Below are positions 23,039-34,368 of a stretch of 64,000 nt of DNA, one piece after another. Position 1 is the first letter of the stretch. Every line of letters begins with the position of its first letter. This DNA is from Verpa conica (taxonomy: Eukaryota; Ascomycota; Pezizomycetes; Pezizales; Morchellaceae). Position numbers and translations under genes: made by a program. The notes under the pieces were generated by a model. The model was not told where the DNA came from. It worked only from the letters and a program-made list of their open reading frames with translations, and did no database searches. Location: assembly GCA_033030425.1 (NCBI GenBank), contig JAUFSD010000016.1:248001-312000 (forward strand), written 5' to 3'.

Positions 23039-23913
23039 TTCTTATATTCTGATTTATAGCTTATATGGTCAAAGCTAGGCTCCGGGCGAATAGAGATGTG
23101 GGGTTAGAGCGGGAAAGGGTTGGTTTGGCTAGTGAGGTCTAACAGTACGAGCTTAATTTAAACTAATGGCACTATAGTTTTATAAATGAAGACCTGCGGG
23201 GGTGGCTACAGTTGGGCATGACTGCGGCTATTACTGGGTATAGCTGCGGTATAGCTGCGGTATAGGTGGCGACAGTCTCAGCCTATAAAATAATAAACAC
23301 ATGTGGCGACATTAGAAAGATATTCAGTATTAGCCGAGGTTTGTTCTCGTGGTCTAGTGAGACATGTAGATCATTGGCTGCGGCTCGGTGACATTGCCGT
23401 GGATAGATTGGTTACTCAAGGGAACATTCAGTAAATTTATACTCCTATCTCCGGCGAGTCATAGGTGAATTTTTCTTGTTAATTATTAAGGTTATGGATA
23501 TAAGGGGCTCAGCTCTATACTGCGGAGTAGACATGCTGGTATACAGGTAGTACAGCCCGTGGCCGATGTAAACCCCAACTAAAACCACGGAAAGAACAAA
23601 ATAGTTATAATACATTAACAGTACTGTGAATATCTTCTCATTGTAATAATTATATAATCTAAGGATGCCCGTATTATTTATGTAATTATAGATCACTTAT
23701 TGTTTTAGTTGGCATTTGTTGTTTTCTTGGTTGGCTACTAATCTATTACCATGATTCAAAATATTTCCTAATCACAGCATCCGCTCACAGTTATAGTGCT
23801 CTGTTAATCACCGCTAATATGAGGTCATGGCTTCAGCGTAATCGCATACGGGTAACCTAACCACCCTACCCCAACAAACCTCTAACTATCATCATAAGCC
23901 AAGGGAGTTAGAG

Positions 23914-25350
23914 ATGCAGCAACAGTTTAACAATGCAGATTCATCTCCCTCTTACCGCCTAGAAGAATTTTCGACACCTCCTAATCTGACTTGCACCGTG
24001 GTTATTCCAGGGTGTGTCCGGAAGCGGAAGTCTATGGCGTCCGAAGACTTAATCCCCATTGTAGATGAGAAAACTACCATGGAGCTTTTCGATAGACTTG
24101 TCACCAGCTGCAATACACCCGAAGCGACATTCTTAACACTTATGTAGCGTTACGATATCAATTTAGATGTTCTAGAATCGATTGGTGGTAAGTATAGACA
24201 TCCAGTCTAAGATAATTCGTCAGAGAGAGCTGACATTAGTATAAAGCTAAGAGACTCAAGTCATCATTCAAGAGAGTAAGGTTTCATGACATTGCTCCTC
24301 TTTTTGGCCTTGGGCCTACAGACACACGGCTATCAGGGATACCTGAATTCGAGATGCAGCGGACGTGTCTACCCTCGAGTATTGTGAAGTCTATCTGCCA
24401 AGAGGTGGACGTAGCCGATGTTCAATACGGGCAGATCATAACCCATAACAACGAAGAGGCAAGAAGTCACTATATCGCCTCGGTATATATATATAATATA
24501 CCCTCATCTACGATATAGCTAACTGGCCCGTATTACCTGGAGATCTTTAATAGGATCATCTACCTATTCCATCGAAAGCTAACGAACCTGCCAGAGGAGT
24601 TTCTGAAAGGAGAAAGTACTGACCGAGGTCGTATTGAACACCAGTTTGTTGCATTTGGGGCAGTCGTTTTTCTCTTCATCCAGGTGAAGAAAGAACTTCT
24701 AACCGGCAAAAGCCGTCAAGACCAAGTAGCCCAGGCCATGGCCGAAGCAGACGGTTTATCTGCCTATATATAGTATTTATTGTGAGAATAATTGAGGGCT
24801 GATTTTTCAATAGCATGTGACTACCAAAATGCAAGCAATTTGCTCTGGGTTCCAATACTTGGGGTGTTGTGTGACGGAGAAAAGTTCCAGTTCTTCGTAT
24901 ACGACTCTAGCAATCGCGAGTTTTCCATGTCACGGAGGGTTACTGGCCTGTATCAAGACGAAGGAGATATCAGGTTTTTGAGCAGTATAAAGAAAAGCAC
25001 GTTCCTGGCCATGCTACCCACATATTTTTACCTAACGTTTCACAGCCGCAGAGTACATGTACGACCTTTTTCTTGCAGGATTTATCAACGGCCTGCGCGC
25101 GTTCCTCGACAAGACAACTAAGGTAACGACTCTGGGGGGGCGCAAGAAACCTTCCACGGGTAAGTGGATTGCAGCTCTGAACCATGCCGAGATCACTCTC
25201 ACAGAGTCGAGATACGCAACAACTATTGGTTTACAGGGTAGATTAGAAGACGCCGAGCGTATAGCCAAGGATGCTATGGAAAACTTGAGGAGAAGTGTTG
25301 AGGAGGCTCCTGATAACACTAGAAAATTCTCAAGTATTATAGAAGCATGA
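23914..25350 (+). pseudogene. Multicopy fungal-family gene (possible PD-(D/E)XK-like nuclease fold) with an in-frame stop
   Basis: Five exons join in frame (23914-24187, 24247-24482, 24519-24753, 24814-24984, 25046-25350) to 406 codons plus stop, except for a TAG at 24145-24147 in exon 1. Coding sense continues through it (TFLTLM, stop, RYDINLDVLESIGG). Readable family blocks are FHDIAPLFGL, IPEFEMQRTCLPSS, LPEEFLKGE, DRGRIEHQFVAFGAVVFLFIQVK, AMAEADACDYQNASN, VLCDGEKFQFFVYD and EYMYDLFLAGF. I know this architecture from uncharacterised, often multicopy fungal proteins. A hydrophobic strand followed by QxK resembles the E/QxK motif of restriction-type nucleases (inference). Everything after the stop is intact, so the break is recent, an annotation-level error, or suppressed. 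Introns 2 and 4 are short or weak and could be placed slightly differently. Confidence 0.65.
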
Positions 25351-26000
25351 GATAAGTTGAAGGTAATAAGGTTCTCATATCCCTAAACGCGACGGGTTTA
25401 TTAACCTTAGCACGAAATGAAGCTCGGGTGGATTTTTTGCACTAGGTGTACTGATAGATCCATACTGTAATCTCTCCAGATAATGAGAAGAATGTCTCTC
25501 TTGGGGTGAACAGCTTCAAATAGACTAGGAACGCTAAACCCAAACCCGATGTGGTGTTAAAGATCACTTCCCAATACCTATAAATTTAGTAATAAATATT
25601 TTTCTAATGGGTAGAGAAGCCATCTACTGTGTAAGAGAATATTTTATGAGCCCGAAGAAGTATAAGATGAATCTATATTCCAATGATGTAGGATCCATCA
25701 GGATGGCGATGTGTTCCTGTCATCACGCTAGTAGCTACATCTGAGATTACACTTATATAGAATAGGAATCTATGATAGGGCTGCCGCATTAGTCTTCGTA
25801 GCCTCTCAATACTTTCTCTTTCAAAAGTGTGTCCGCACCAAAGCTACAAGACCCTGGCGTTCCTAGGAGGTCTTTAATAATTCTGCTGACGTGAATTCTT
25901 ACGGTAATATACAGAGACTGGTAATTATATAGAATTCTAAAAGAATGCATGAAAACTGTCTCTATTCCCTTCTCTCTTTTTTTTTAGTAGGAGAAATGGA

Positions 26001-26360
26001 TATATGTTCTGTTGGAGGGACGTCCTCTATATGGGCCAGCATATGTCCCCTGTATGGGCAACAATGTACAAAAAACCCTGGCTACAAAAAACACTCAGAA
26101 AAAAATCTCCAACCCCTACAAATACAATAAATCATAGTATAAAATCTAAAAAGATCTCAATATAATTCAAGATAGATTTATATTTTCTAGCTATTATTCT
26201 TATTCTTTTGAGTGTGCCTGTATTAATTGAGCATACTTTGTTGGATTGCCCATATGATGCATGGGTGTCCCTCCAACGGGTATGGCGCCTACCAGGCTGG
26301 CCCATTGAGGGGACGTCCCCCCGATAGGCACGTCCCTCCAACGGGCCAGAACATATACAT
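26001..26360. mobile_element. MITE-like foldback element
   Basis: The left end (TATATGTTCT then GTTGGAGGGACGT, from 26001) is repeated in inverted orientation at the right end (ACGTCCCTCCAAC, GGGCC, AGAACATATA, 26330-26357). An inner TGGGCCAGC at 26032-26040 also has an exact inverted partner at 26296-26304. The left arm lacks parts present on the right, so the element is eroded. There is no coding capacity. Non-autonomous DNA transposon is the likeliest reading. Confidence 0.5.
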
Positions 26361-26729
26361 ATATAGAAATTTAATACAGACATCTGGGTTTTTTTTTTAA
26401 TGGTAAAAAGAAAATATAGCAGTCGAAAGTTCTCCGCACCGGACCTCTCGGAGGCAATTAATATCGTCATGTATCATTTCCATATTCGAAAAAAAGAGTT
26501 ACCCTATTATTGCCTAATCTGGTACCTGTAAACCAAAGAGCGTTGATTGATTGACAATACATATAAACCGAAGAGTGCATGTAACCAAGACATGATACCA
26601 GAGGGGTGGGTTCGGCTGGAAATGGTATTTCTAGCTGGACAAATCGATTACTAAACAAATGGTGGCAAATTGATTACTGAGTACCAGGTCGCGTGAGGAA
26701 TCTAAACTGTGAGACATGGCCATATTTGT

Positions 26730-26840
26730 ACTAGTGATGCCGATAGATCTTTTGGTCATGTGATTTATCTTTGGTGGGCGATCTGTTCTTTCTCACCAAA
26801 GATAAATCACATGACCAAAAGATCTATCGGCATCACTAGT
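26730..26840. repeat. Perfect 47-bp inverted repeat with a 17-nt loop
   Basis: Left arm 26730-26776 and right arm 26794-26840 are exact reverse complements over 47 bp, with a 17-nt spacer at 26777-26793. A transcript would form an uninterrupted 47-bp hairpin. It lies in a gene-poor spacer next to the foldback element. It could be a recent foldback insertion, a small-RNA precursor or an assembly artefact; the sequence alone cannot decide. Confidence 0.9.
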
Positions 26841-27488
26841 AGACATACTGGGGGGGGTATGTTTATCTGCGCTATTTACTTTGTAGGATAGAGTAGATAT
26901 TTATCGATTAGCTTATTAGTAGTATATTATGTTATTTCTGTTGCGTTAGTTTGACTTACTTTTGATTACTTTACTTTGTGTAACAATAGTCTGGAAGGGG
27001 AGGGGTTATCCATGAGATAAGCTCCGAATTGGGGTTTCTTACTGGTAATCTAATATAACAGGCTTAAGTTGAAAGAACAAATATCAGAGATATCTGCACC
27101 ATAGGCGTAAAGCTGACCGGACGGACTAATATAGTGGGGGTACTGTGGTACTTCGCTGGACGTACGTAGCTAGGCCTAGCTTCTACAAGCACAATAAACT
27201 TCACCTTTGTAGCTTCATTGTTGGTAATTGGGAGTCGACTTTCTGACAAATTCAAATATTTTTATTAAAGACCACTGGTTTCGTTTGTATGACAAAGTTA
27301 TTGCGAAGAGGTAGGATTAAATACGAGGTACGAGTGCGTTGAGAATAGACCAATAGAGTAGAATGATGGACGGATAAAGGCGGATAGATAAGGGAAGGTG
27401 GTGTAGGTGGAGTACCGGCTACTGGGCTTGAGTATTGAGGTCGTCTTAGTAGATATTTTTTCTGTAGTTCTCTTTGTTAGCTTGGAGG

Positions 27489-27653
27489 ATGACTACTCGT
27501 GTACTAGCGTCCACTACTAAGATTACTTACCAAGAAGCTCCTCCCTTTCGTTTGACAATACTACCAGAGATTATTGTTAGAATAGCGAGTTTTTGGTCGG
27601 GTTATTCTATTTACACTCCAGGTGCTGATGGGTTCTACGTGTTGATGACGTGA
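27489..27653 (+). CDS. Short frame resembling the start of an F-box protein, doubtful
   Basis: 54 codons from ATG 27489 to TGA 27651-27653. Its centre (LTILPEIIVRIASF) resembles an F-box N-terminal helix. No continuation after the stop is recognisable, so at best it is a truncated relic. Confidence 0.2.
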   Translation: MTTRVLASTTKITYQEAPPFRLTILPEIIVRIASFWSGYSIYTPGADGFYVLMT

Positions 27654-28375
27654 ATGTGGTTGTATATTTTTGCTGTGCTATTGCATCTTTGTCATGTGAG
27701 AGAACATACTGTGAGTGGGTTTATGTTTATTACACTAGTGATTACAAGTGTTGTAACATCTTGATGAAAGAAATAGTACTATTAATACATTTTTTCCCTT
27801 AAAATCAGAACTTTCAAGGAGAAAGTGTTCTTGAATAAGCCGTTACGGAATTCTATATCATTGGCGACTCCCTCCTTCCACATGCGCGCTCCTATTAATA
27901 TCTCAACTACCAAAAACCTAGCCTTATAGTTATAGGACAATAGTACGGAGATGGGGTCATTCTGGATTAGATGCATGATCCCGAAGACAAGGTAGCAGTG
28001 GCTCTTGGGAGATGCAGCTCATGCTCCTGAGTTGATGTTCTTACTGTTTAGTCTCTCACTCAGGGATTATCTAAACCAATTAAATATATATTTTTTCGCA
28101 GGGAATGTCTTTGTGTTACATGGTTGTCGCTTAATTAATGTAGTCTGCGGATTTTGACATCCACATGTTGTTGTATCGAACGGTTAAAATGCGATGGCGT
28201 GTGGATGAATAAAAAGAGACCAAAAACTAAATTGCATGTTCTTTCATATGCGTACTCTCTTGCCGTCGCTGGGATGACAAGTTATGGTTTCATCCCGAGT
28301 TACGGTTACCGAGTGATGTACCTTTAATATATTTTCTGCAAGGACGGATGTACATACGTACTCTATGCTTTTTCA

Positions 28376-28416
28376 TTTCTTTCCTTTTTTTTCTTTCTTT
28401 TTTTCTTTCTTTCTTC
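28376..28416. repeat. T/C microsatellite
   Basis: Imperfect TTTC repeats in a 40-nt pure pyrimidine tract. Confidence 0.8.
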
Positions 28417-30049
28417 CCCTCTCCCAATTACTGCAAGAGGTTCCTGCGTTGAATCTATGTACTCTGCTTGCCTTTAGGTAATTGGGAAGCTCGCCTCAGT
28501 GTTTTTTATTTTATTTACACATTTATTTCTTGAGAGGGTTCCCCTGTCTATCGCTTTCATCCGTTGAATATAGTATCCATCAGCCGTTATCGTTGAATCG
28601 AAGATCACCTCGATCTCATCGTTCCCCGGTCCAAGTACTACAGAGCACAACCCGTCGCCGTTGCGCCCATCACATGGGGAGACACCGGGACAACAGCCAG
28701 CTGGCATAATGTAAGGCTGACGTGACCCGGACGTGGGGTGAGGTTACGATCGGGCGGTGGAGGAGAGATACATTTTAGGAGCCATGGGGCCGGCCGGTTT
28801 ATCGGGCGTGAGAAGTTCCAAGGTAGATAGAGTATGTTTATGTTACTTTATTTCATATATGTATATATATTGCTTTGGGACACTGAGTTCTGTATTGGCA
28901 ATTGCAATTTGCTCATTGGATTAGGGAAACCCTAGCGCGAAATTCACTCGTTCTAGACGGGCTCTAAAGACGGGCTCGAAAGGGGGGGGTGGAGATTAAC
29001 ACCGCATTGTAAATAAACGCAGTAAGGTAGGCTGTCGGCATCTGCCGCACTAGGGGGATTGCGTGCATCACTAAGCAGTGGCAAGGGTTCTCGATTGAAA
29101 ACGGCGGCGGTGGGAACGGTAACGGAAACGGAAACGGAAGCGGCAACCGACCCCATGGATTGGGCCCCTCGACCCTCGACTGATATGGGCTGGTTCCTGC
29201 CCCGCTCTCCAACTCCGGCGGGGAGAACGGGGGAGGGCGGCCTCAACTACATGTAGCTAGGGTGGCCCACCTAGCACCACCGCTTTTGTTTAACGTCAGG
29301 AACCAAAGGAGCTTCACACACACCCGTAAGTCGATTGTTTGCTGTGCCCTTTCGTCTAGACGAGGCTGAGATATTCCGGTTATCTATCAACTGTTCAAGC
29401 CCAATGTTACTGGCTGTAGATTAACAGATCCACCGATTGAAAGAAAAATCTTCCGGGCGTTTAACCTGCACCAACCACACACACTGGGTGAAGGGGGAGG
29501 GGAACACTGTCGACCCCTGCAAGTGAGCAACTCTGGACCATTCCCCACACCAAAGTCCTCCCCTCGATAGGCCCCTGCTGTCTCCACACTTTTATCAGTC
29601 TGTGCTGTTCTTGCTTTGTTGCTGTGAACCCTTTCTCCAGGTGCTGGCTGGCTGTTCTTTCTGTCCTACGATACAAATACATACCTTTATGACAGCTCAC
29701 CCGGTCTTTCTTCACTCTTAAAGCCAGCAAAACGTGCGCAGAAAGCTACAGAGGGCTGCAGAAAACTCTACTTTGAGCTACCCACAACCAGGTCTGGGTT
29801 CGAATCGCCATTGGGATATACAAGGGAGAACAATCGTGAATGCCGGTGTCAACGGTAATGAGCAGTGTTGACGTGAGCTGGATGCATTTCACACACAGAG
29901 GTTCGTCACTTTTTTTGTTGTTATTGTTGCGCGGCTCTTTATTCCCCAAGCTTTTGTAGATCATCAATCATCTCCAACCAAGCTTTTGAACCTCATCCAT
30001 CCATTCCATCCACTCCATCTTTTCAGCAGTAACAAAAACTAACACAACG

Positions 30050-33000
30050 ATGCCATCAGAGTCCCGTTCGCGCTCCCTCTCCAACCCCAACCCCTCCTCC
30101 GTCTCTCTCCCATCACTCCCGTCAAAAGTAGTAGCGAAGGAGGACCCCATCCACCACCATCCCCACCTCCCCCACGTCCACCACCCGACACAACCTCACA
30201 CCACCGCTTCTCCAAGTCTTACAAATACAACTGCCGTCCCCCCAACACCACCAGCCCCGTCACGCCGTGGAAGTTGGTTAAGCAGTATATCGAGTAAATT
30301 CTCGTCTACTCAGAGTGCTGAGAACCAGCCACCTAGCACATCGCCTACAGTGTCCGGTGGCGAGAATGGAAGTCCAGGGAAAAGTCAACCACCAGGGTTC
30401 TTGATAAGCACGTTACGCAAATTATCAACTCCCGGAAGGAGTACAAGAGGAGGTGCATATGCGAATGGCGGGAGGTGTGAGCGGATGGTACTTAACCGTG
30501 ATGCTACTCGGGAACGCTGCAAGATTACAGAACTCGATGGGGGGAAGCTCCGGAAGGTTGCATTCTGTGTTGATGTTGAGGTCGCACCGATAAATGAGGA
30601 TATGGAAGCGAAACGTATAGAAAAGAAACGACGAAAAGCTGAGAGAGAGAAGGAGAAAGCTGCCGCCGCTGCTGCTACGGAGAAGGAGAAAAGTGCCGAT
30701 GGTGTGGTGGCGGGGGGTGCGGGGAATGAAGGGTCTGGGGAAGTAAAAGAGCGGCGGGAGCTCACGAAGGAGGAGAAACAGGCGAGGAAGGAGAGGAAGA
30801 AGGAGCGACGGGCAAGCGAGAATGGGTATTCTACTATGGGACGGGAGACACCACTACTTGACTCAGAAGCATCCTCGGCAGTGGACCTTGTAGCCGGAGA
30901 GGAAGCGGTTAAAGCGGCTACCACAAGGAAGATCCATACAAGGCCTACTACAGATCCTTCAAGGATCTATAAGCAAGTGTGCCAGCTCCGGGAAACGCAG
31001 CAGCTACCGAAAGTTACAGATCAACTTCTCAAATCTGCAGGTGCAACAGTATTACAGACTCTTGATCTGAGTGGCCATCAGTTCTCTCTCGCAGATGCGG
31101 TTGCATTATCGGACTTTCTAGCATTGGTTCCAGTAAAGAATCTATTGATGGAGTCTTGTGCGCTCACGGATGAGATGGTTCGGGTAGTCCTCTGCGGGCT
31201 TGCAGTCGTCAGACCCCTCACCATCAGCGGTGGTATTTCAAAGAGGGAAGATAAGCTCGGTAGGGGTGTAATTGAAAGGCTGAGTTTCAAGGATAACTCT
31301 AAAATCGGTAGAGATGGTTGGCGGTACATCAGTCTCTTCATCCACATGTCTCGTAGCCTTAGGGCCATTGACCTTTCCATGATTACCCTCCCTCGCCCAC
31401 CTGCAATCCACGCACCTTCGCATCCCGGGCATCCGGGACACATCAGGGGTATGAAGAAGGAGAGGGCGCTGCCGCCCAATGATACGACCGCACTCTTCTC
31501 CCGTGCACTTGGGGAGAGATTAGTAGGAGTAGGACTGGAAGAACTTGCGCTAGGTGGCTGTGGGTTGAATACTGAACAATTGGCCTGTGTTCTTGTGGGG
31601 CTTGTGAAGGGAGGAACGAAAAGGCTAGGCTTGGCGGGGAATGCAATTGGAGATGATGGCCTTGCTATGGTGGCGAAGTGGATTAAAGGTGGTGCAGAGG
31701 GGAGGGGAGAGTGTGAGGCGTTAGATCTATCGAATAATAGTATCCAGGTTTGTATCAATTATCCTCTCGCTAGGGCTATACTAATAATGGGAATAGGACC
31801 ATGTGGATATGATTTCTGCATCCCTCACCGACACCTCACCACTAATTGCACTGAGCTTGTCGAACTGTAATCTCTCGGCGACAAGTCTAGCTAGTCTTCT
31901 CCCAGCTTTGACAGCACTCCCACGATTCCGGCTCCTCGATCTCTCGAATAACCCGCTACTATTCAGCTCACAGCCAGACGCACTCCCACTCCTTAGGAAA
32001 TATCTACCCAAGCTTCACAGTCTTCGTAAGCTACAGCTCGCGAATACAGATATGACACCAGACCACGCAATTGCACTTAGCGAGATTCTCCCCGAGATTC
32101 CAATGTTGGCACATTTCGATATCACAGGCAACATTATGCTGCTTCCTACTGCTTCTGTTACTGTAATTGGTGAAGAGGAGGAGAAGGAGGAGATGATGAC
32201 TGAGGGTGGAAGCTTAGAGGAGGGGGCAGCGCTGTTTACCGCGTTGGTGGCTGCTGTCAAAGTGTCCAAGACAATTGTAAGAGTGGATACAGATGATCTA
32301 GGCGCAAGTACAGGGGATGTGATTAAAGCCCTTGCTAGGAAAGTATTGGCATATTGTCTGAGGAACATGGAAGCGGGCGCTTGTGACGACTGGACAATCG
32401 ATATGCCCCGCTGCATCTCCCCTACCGCAGTAGTGGAAGACAACGACGATGACGACGAGTTCGACGGGCATGGTGCAGAGTGGGACGAAGAGGAGAACTA
32501 CGTAGTCGGCGGGACAGGCGTTGTCAAAGCACTCGGGGTATGTCTGGGCAATAAACCGGCACACCTTCTGCAGCGAGTCGACACAGGTGGTAGTGTTGGT
32601 AGTCTAGAGGAAGGTGGAGAGAAGGCGAATGATATGGCGCGAATGTTACTGGGGCGGGCAAGAAAGATCAAAGAGCGTATTCAGCCCGCTCTCAGGAAAG
32701 CAGTACATGGAGAGTTGGAGGAGATGCATCATCGACGATTACTGTTCTTGGATGAGACACTCTACAAAGTCATTCTCCGGTTCGAACAGGAATACCCTGA
32801 ATGCAAAATCCCGCTTCCCTCAATTATGGAACCCCCTAGCCCGAGCTCGCTCCCTGCTTCTGTCAGCAGTACACAATCACTACCCAGCCCTCATCTGGAT
32901 CTCATCGATAACCCATCTTACCACTCCCATACCGAGATCTCACGTCCTATTTCCCGCCGCGCCTCTGAGGTTTCCCTCGCTAGCAAGAATCTTGAGAATG

Positions 33001-33437
33001 AAGAGGGGCAAATGCACCGCCTTGGACACTTCATACGTAAGGAGGTTCTCCGCCCACAAACACCTGACCACTTTCACGGCGTTACAGGCGAGGAGGTGGA
33101 CGGTAAACATATGGAACGTATCAGACGAGTAGTCGAAGACATGGCCGGCGATGAGATTCGCAGAAAGGTTCAAGAGGGAGGAGGGGTAGAGCGTATGATT
33201 GAACGTATTGGAGAGGCAGGTGGGGTGTACGGATGTGTACTTGGTAGTGAACTCGAGAACATGACGGAGAGAGAGATCGAGACACTTATTAGAAGAGAGT
33301 ATTTTGGTGAGGGGGGTCCCGAGGGAAAAGTAAAAGAGAGGAAGGGAGGGAGTAAAGAGAGTAGTAGACAGGGTAGCAGACAAGGTAGTAGGCAGGGGAG
33401 CAGACATGGTAGCAGGGATACTAGTAGGACTAGGTGA
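30050..33437 (+). CDS. MHP1: Mhp1-like leucine-rich-repeat protein
   Basis: Two large exons, 30050-31747 and 31797-33437, join SNNSIQ to DHVDMISASL and give 1112 aa. Residues 1-130 are Ser/Pro-rich and disordered. A conserved block with RMVLNRDATRERCKI and VAFCVDVEVAPINE follows at about 140-185, then a charged KKRRKAEREKEK coiled segment to about 270. From about 330 to 720 it has leucine-rich repeats with recurring LDLSNN or LDLSGH type cores. The C-terminus is acidic, then basic, ending in SRQG-type repeats. This order matches large fungal LRR proteins annotated as Mhp1-like, named after the yeast microtubule-associated/cell-wall protein; a scaffold role is inferred. The 49-nt intron splits an LRR. 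Identification of the LRR body is firm; the Mhp1 name is less so. Confidence 0.8.
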
Positions 33438-34368
33438 TTGGACATGGGTTGAGCTTTTCCTTTCTCTTTTTTGTTTTCTTCTGGGGTTTGGGACTGTCTT
33501 TTTTGTAACGGTGCAATGAGTGTTACGTGAATGCAGAGATCATCCGTTTCTCTTGTTCTTTTGGCTTTCATCTCTTTTTTTTCCTAATAATTTTTTCTTT
33601 ATTGTTCTTGCAAACGCTGGTCAATTAACAAATTGGGATCGGTCAGGCGTGTGATGGCGAATTAGGGGTTTGTTCTTGGATTGGATATGTATTTTCTGTC
33701 TTTTTTTCCTTTTTTCTCGAATTCCCTGTAGGGTGGATCTACATGGCTTGTTTGAAATACAACTCTCTTGTTGGCTTGGGGAGGTGGGGATAGTTTACTC
33801 ATATCAAACATACTTCAAGACCTACAAGAGCTATATGGAGGTACTGAGTAATTAGTTTCTAATTGTGAGAGTGGTGTTTTGTGGTAGATCCTTAGGTCTG
33901 TGCTTCATGTGTATCACTCGGTGGGGTTTACCCTAGAATTGTTGCACTGTTCTACTTCGGAAGAGATAGATATATAAAAAAGATTTCAGGGATAGGTGTA
34001 AAGCTACTGGGAATAAAGGAAATAATTAGTTGGGCTCTGAATGAAATATGACTTGAGCGAACTGGGATCCTCACTATATTTCCAACCCCACTTACTTCAA
34101 ATAGGCGGCTTATTTGAAGCATTTAATAAAAAATTCAATCAAGTTCCTGGGAAATCCAGTCTTTTTGTGGGGGTCTAATTTTTCTGTGAGCGTTGAGTTT
34201 GTATCTGTTTGCGTCCGATATGGTAGCCTTTTCGTTGTCCCCGAGTTTTCCGGCGGTGATAGCTCTGTCTTTGCCGGTGTGGGTTCTGATTCCTTTCTCG
34301 GTGCTTCGGTAATTGGACGTCTACAAATAGGTTAGCTATCCACTAGGCTGATAGTACGTGAATCGTAC
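33438..34368. other. Convergent spacer between the LRR and kinase-ankyrin genes
   Basis: T-rich 3' flanks and an ATCACTCG octamer at 33913-33920. No gene. Confidence 0.5.

Larger units (their letters stand above)
20244..23913. other. AT-rich gene-poor region, 3.7 kb
   Basis: Mostly very AT-rich. It contains a small frame at 22760-23038(-), listed separately, a TTCGGC microsatellite at 22654-22682 and an octamer CGAGTGAT at 22494-22501. No transposase or reverse transcriptase motif can be read. Confidence 0.5.
25351..30049. other. Gene-poor region, 4.7 kb, with foldback elements
   Basis: Contains the foldback element at 26001-26360, the perfect 47-bp inverted repeat at 26730-26840, a possible F-box fragment at 27489-27653, a T/C-rich microsatellite at 28376-28416 and an octamer at 28310-28317. 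From 28.7 to 30 kb the sequence is GC-richer and is probably the upstream region of the LRR gene. No intact gene. Confidence 0.5.

Noticed and set aside
29780..29812. GGTTCGAATCGCC looks like a tRNA B box
   Set aside because: No A box, no pairing acceptor stem and a weak T-stem in the expected positions.
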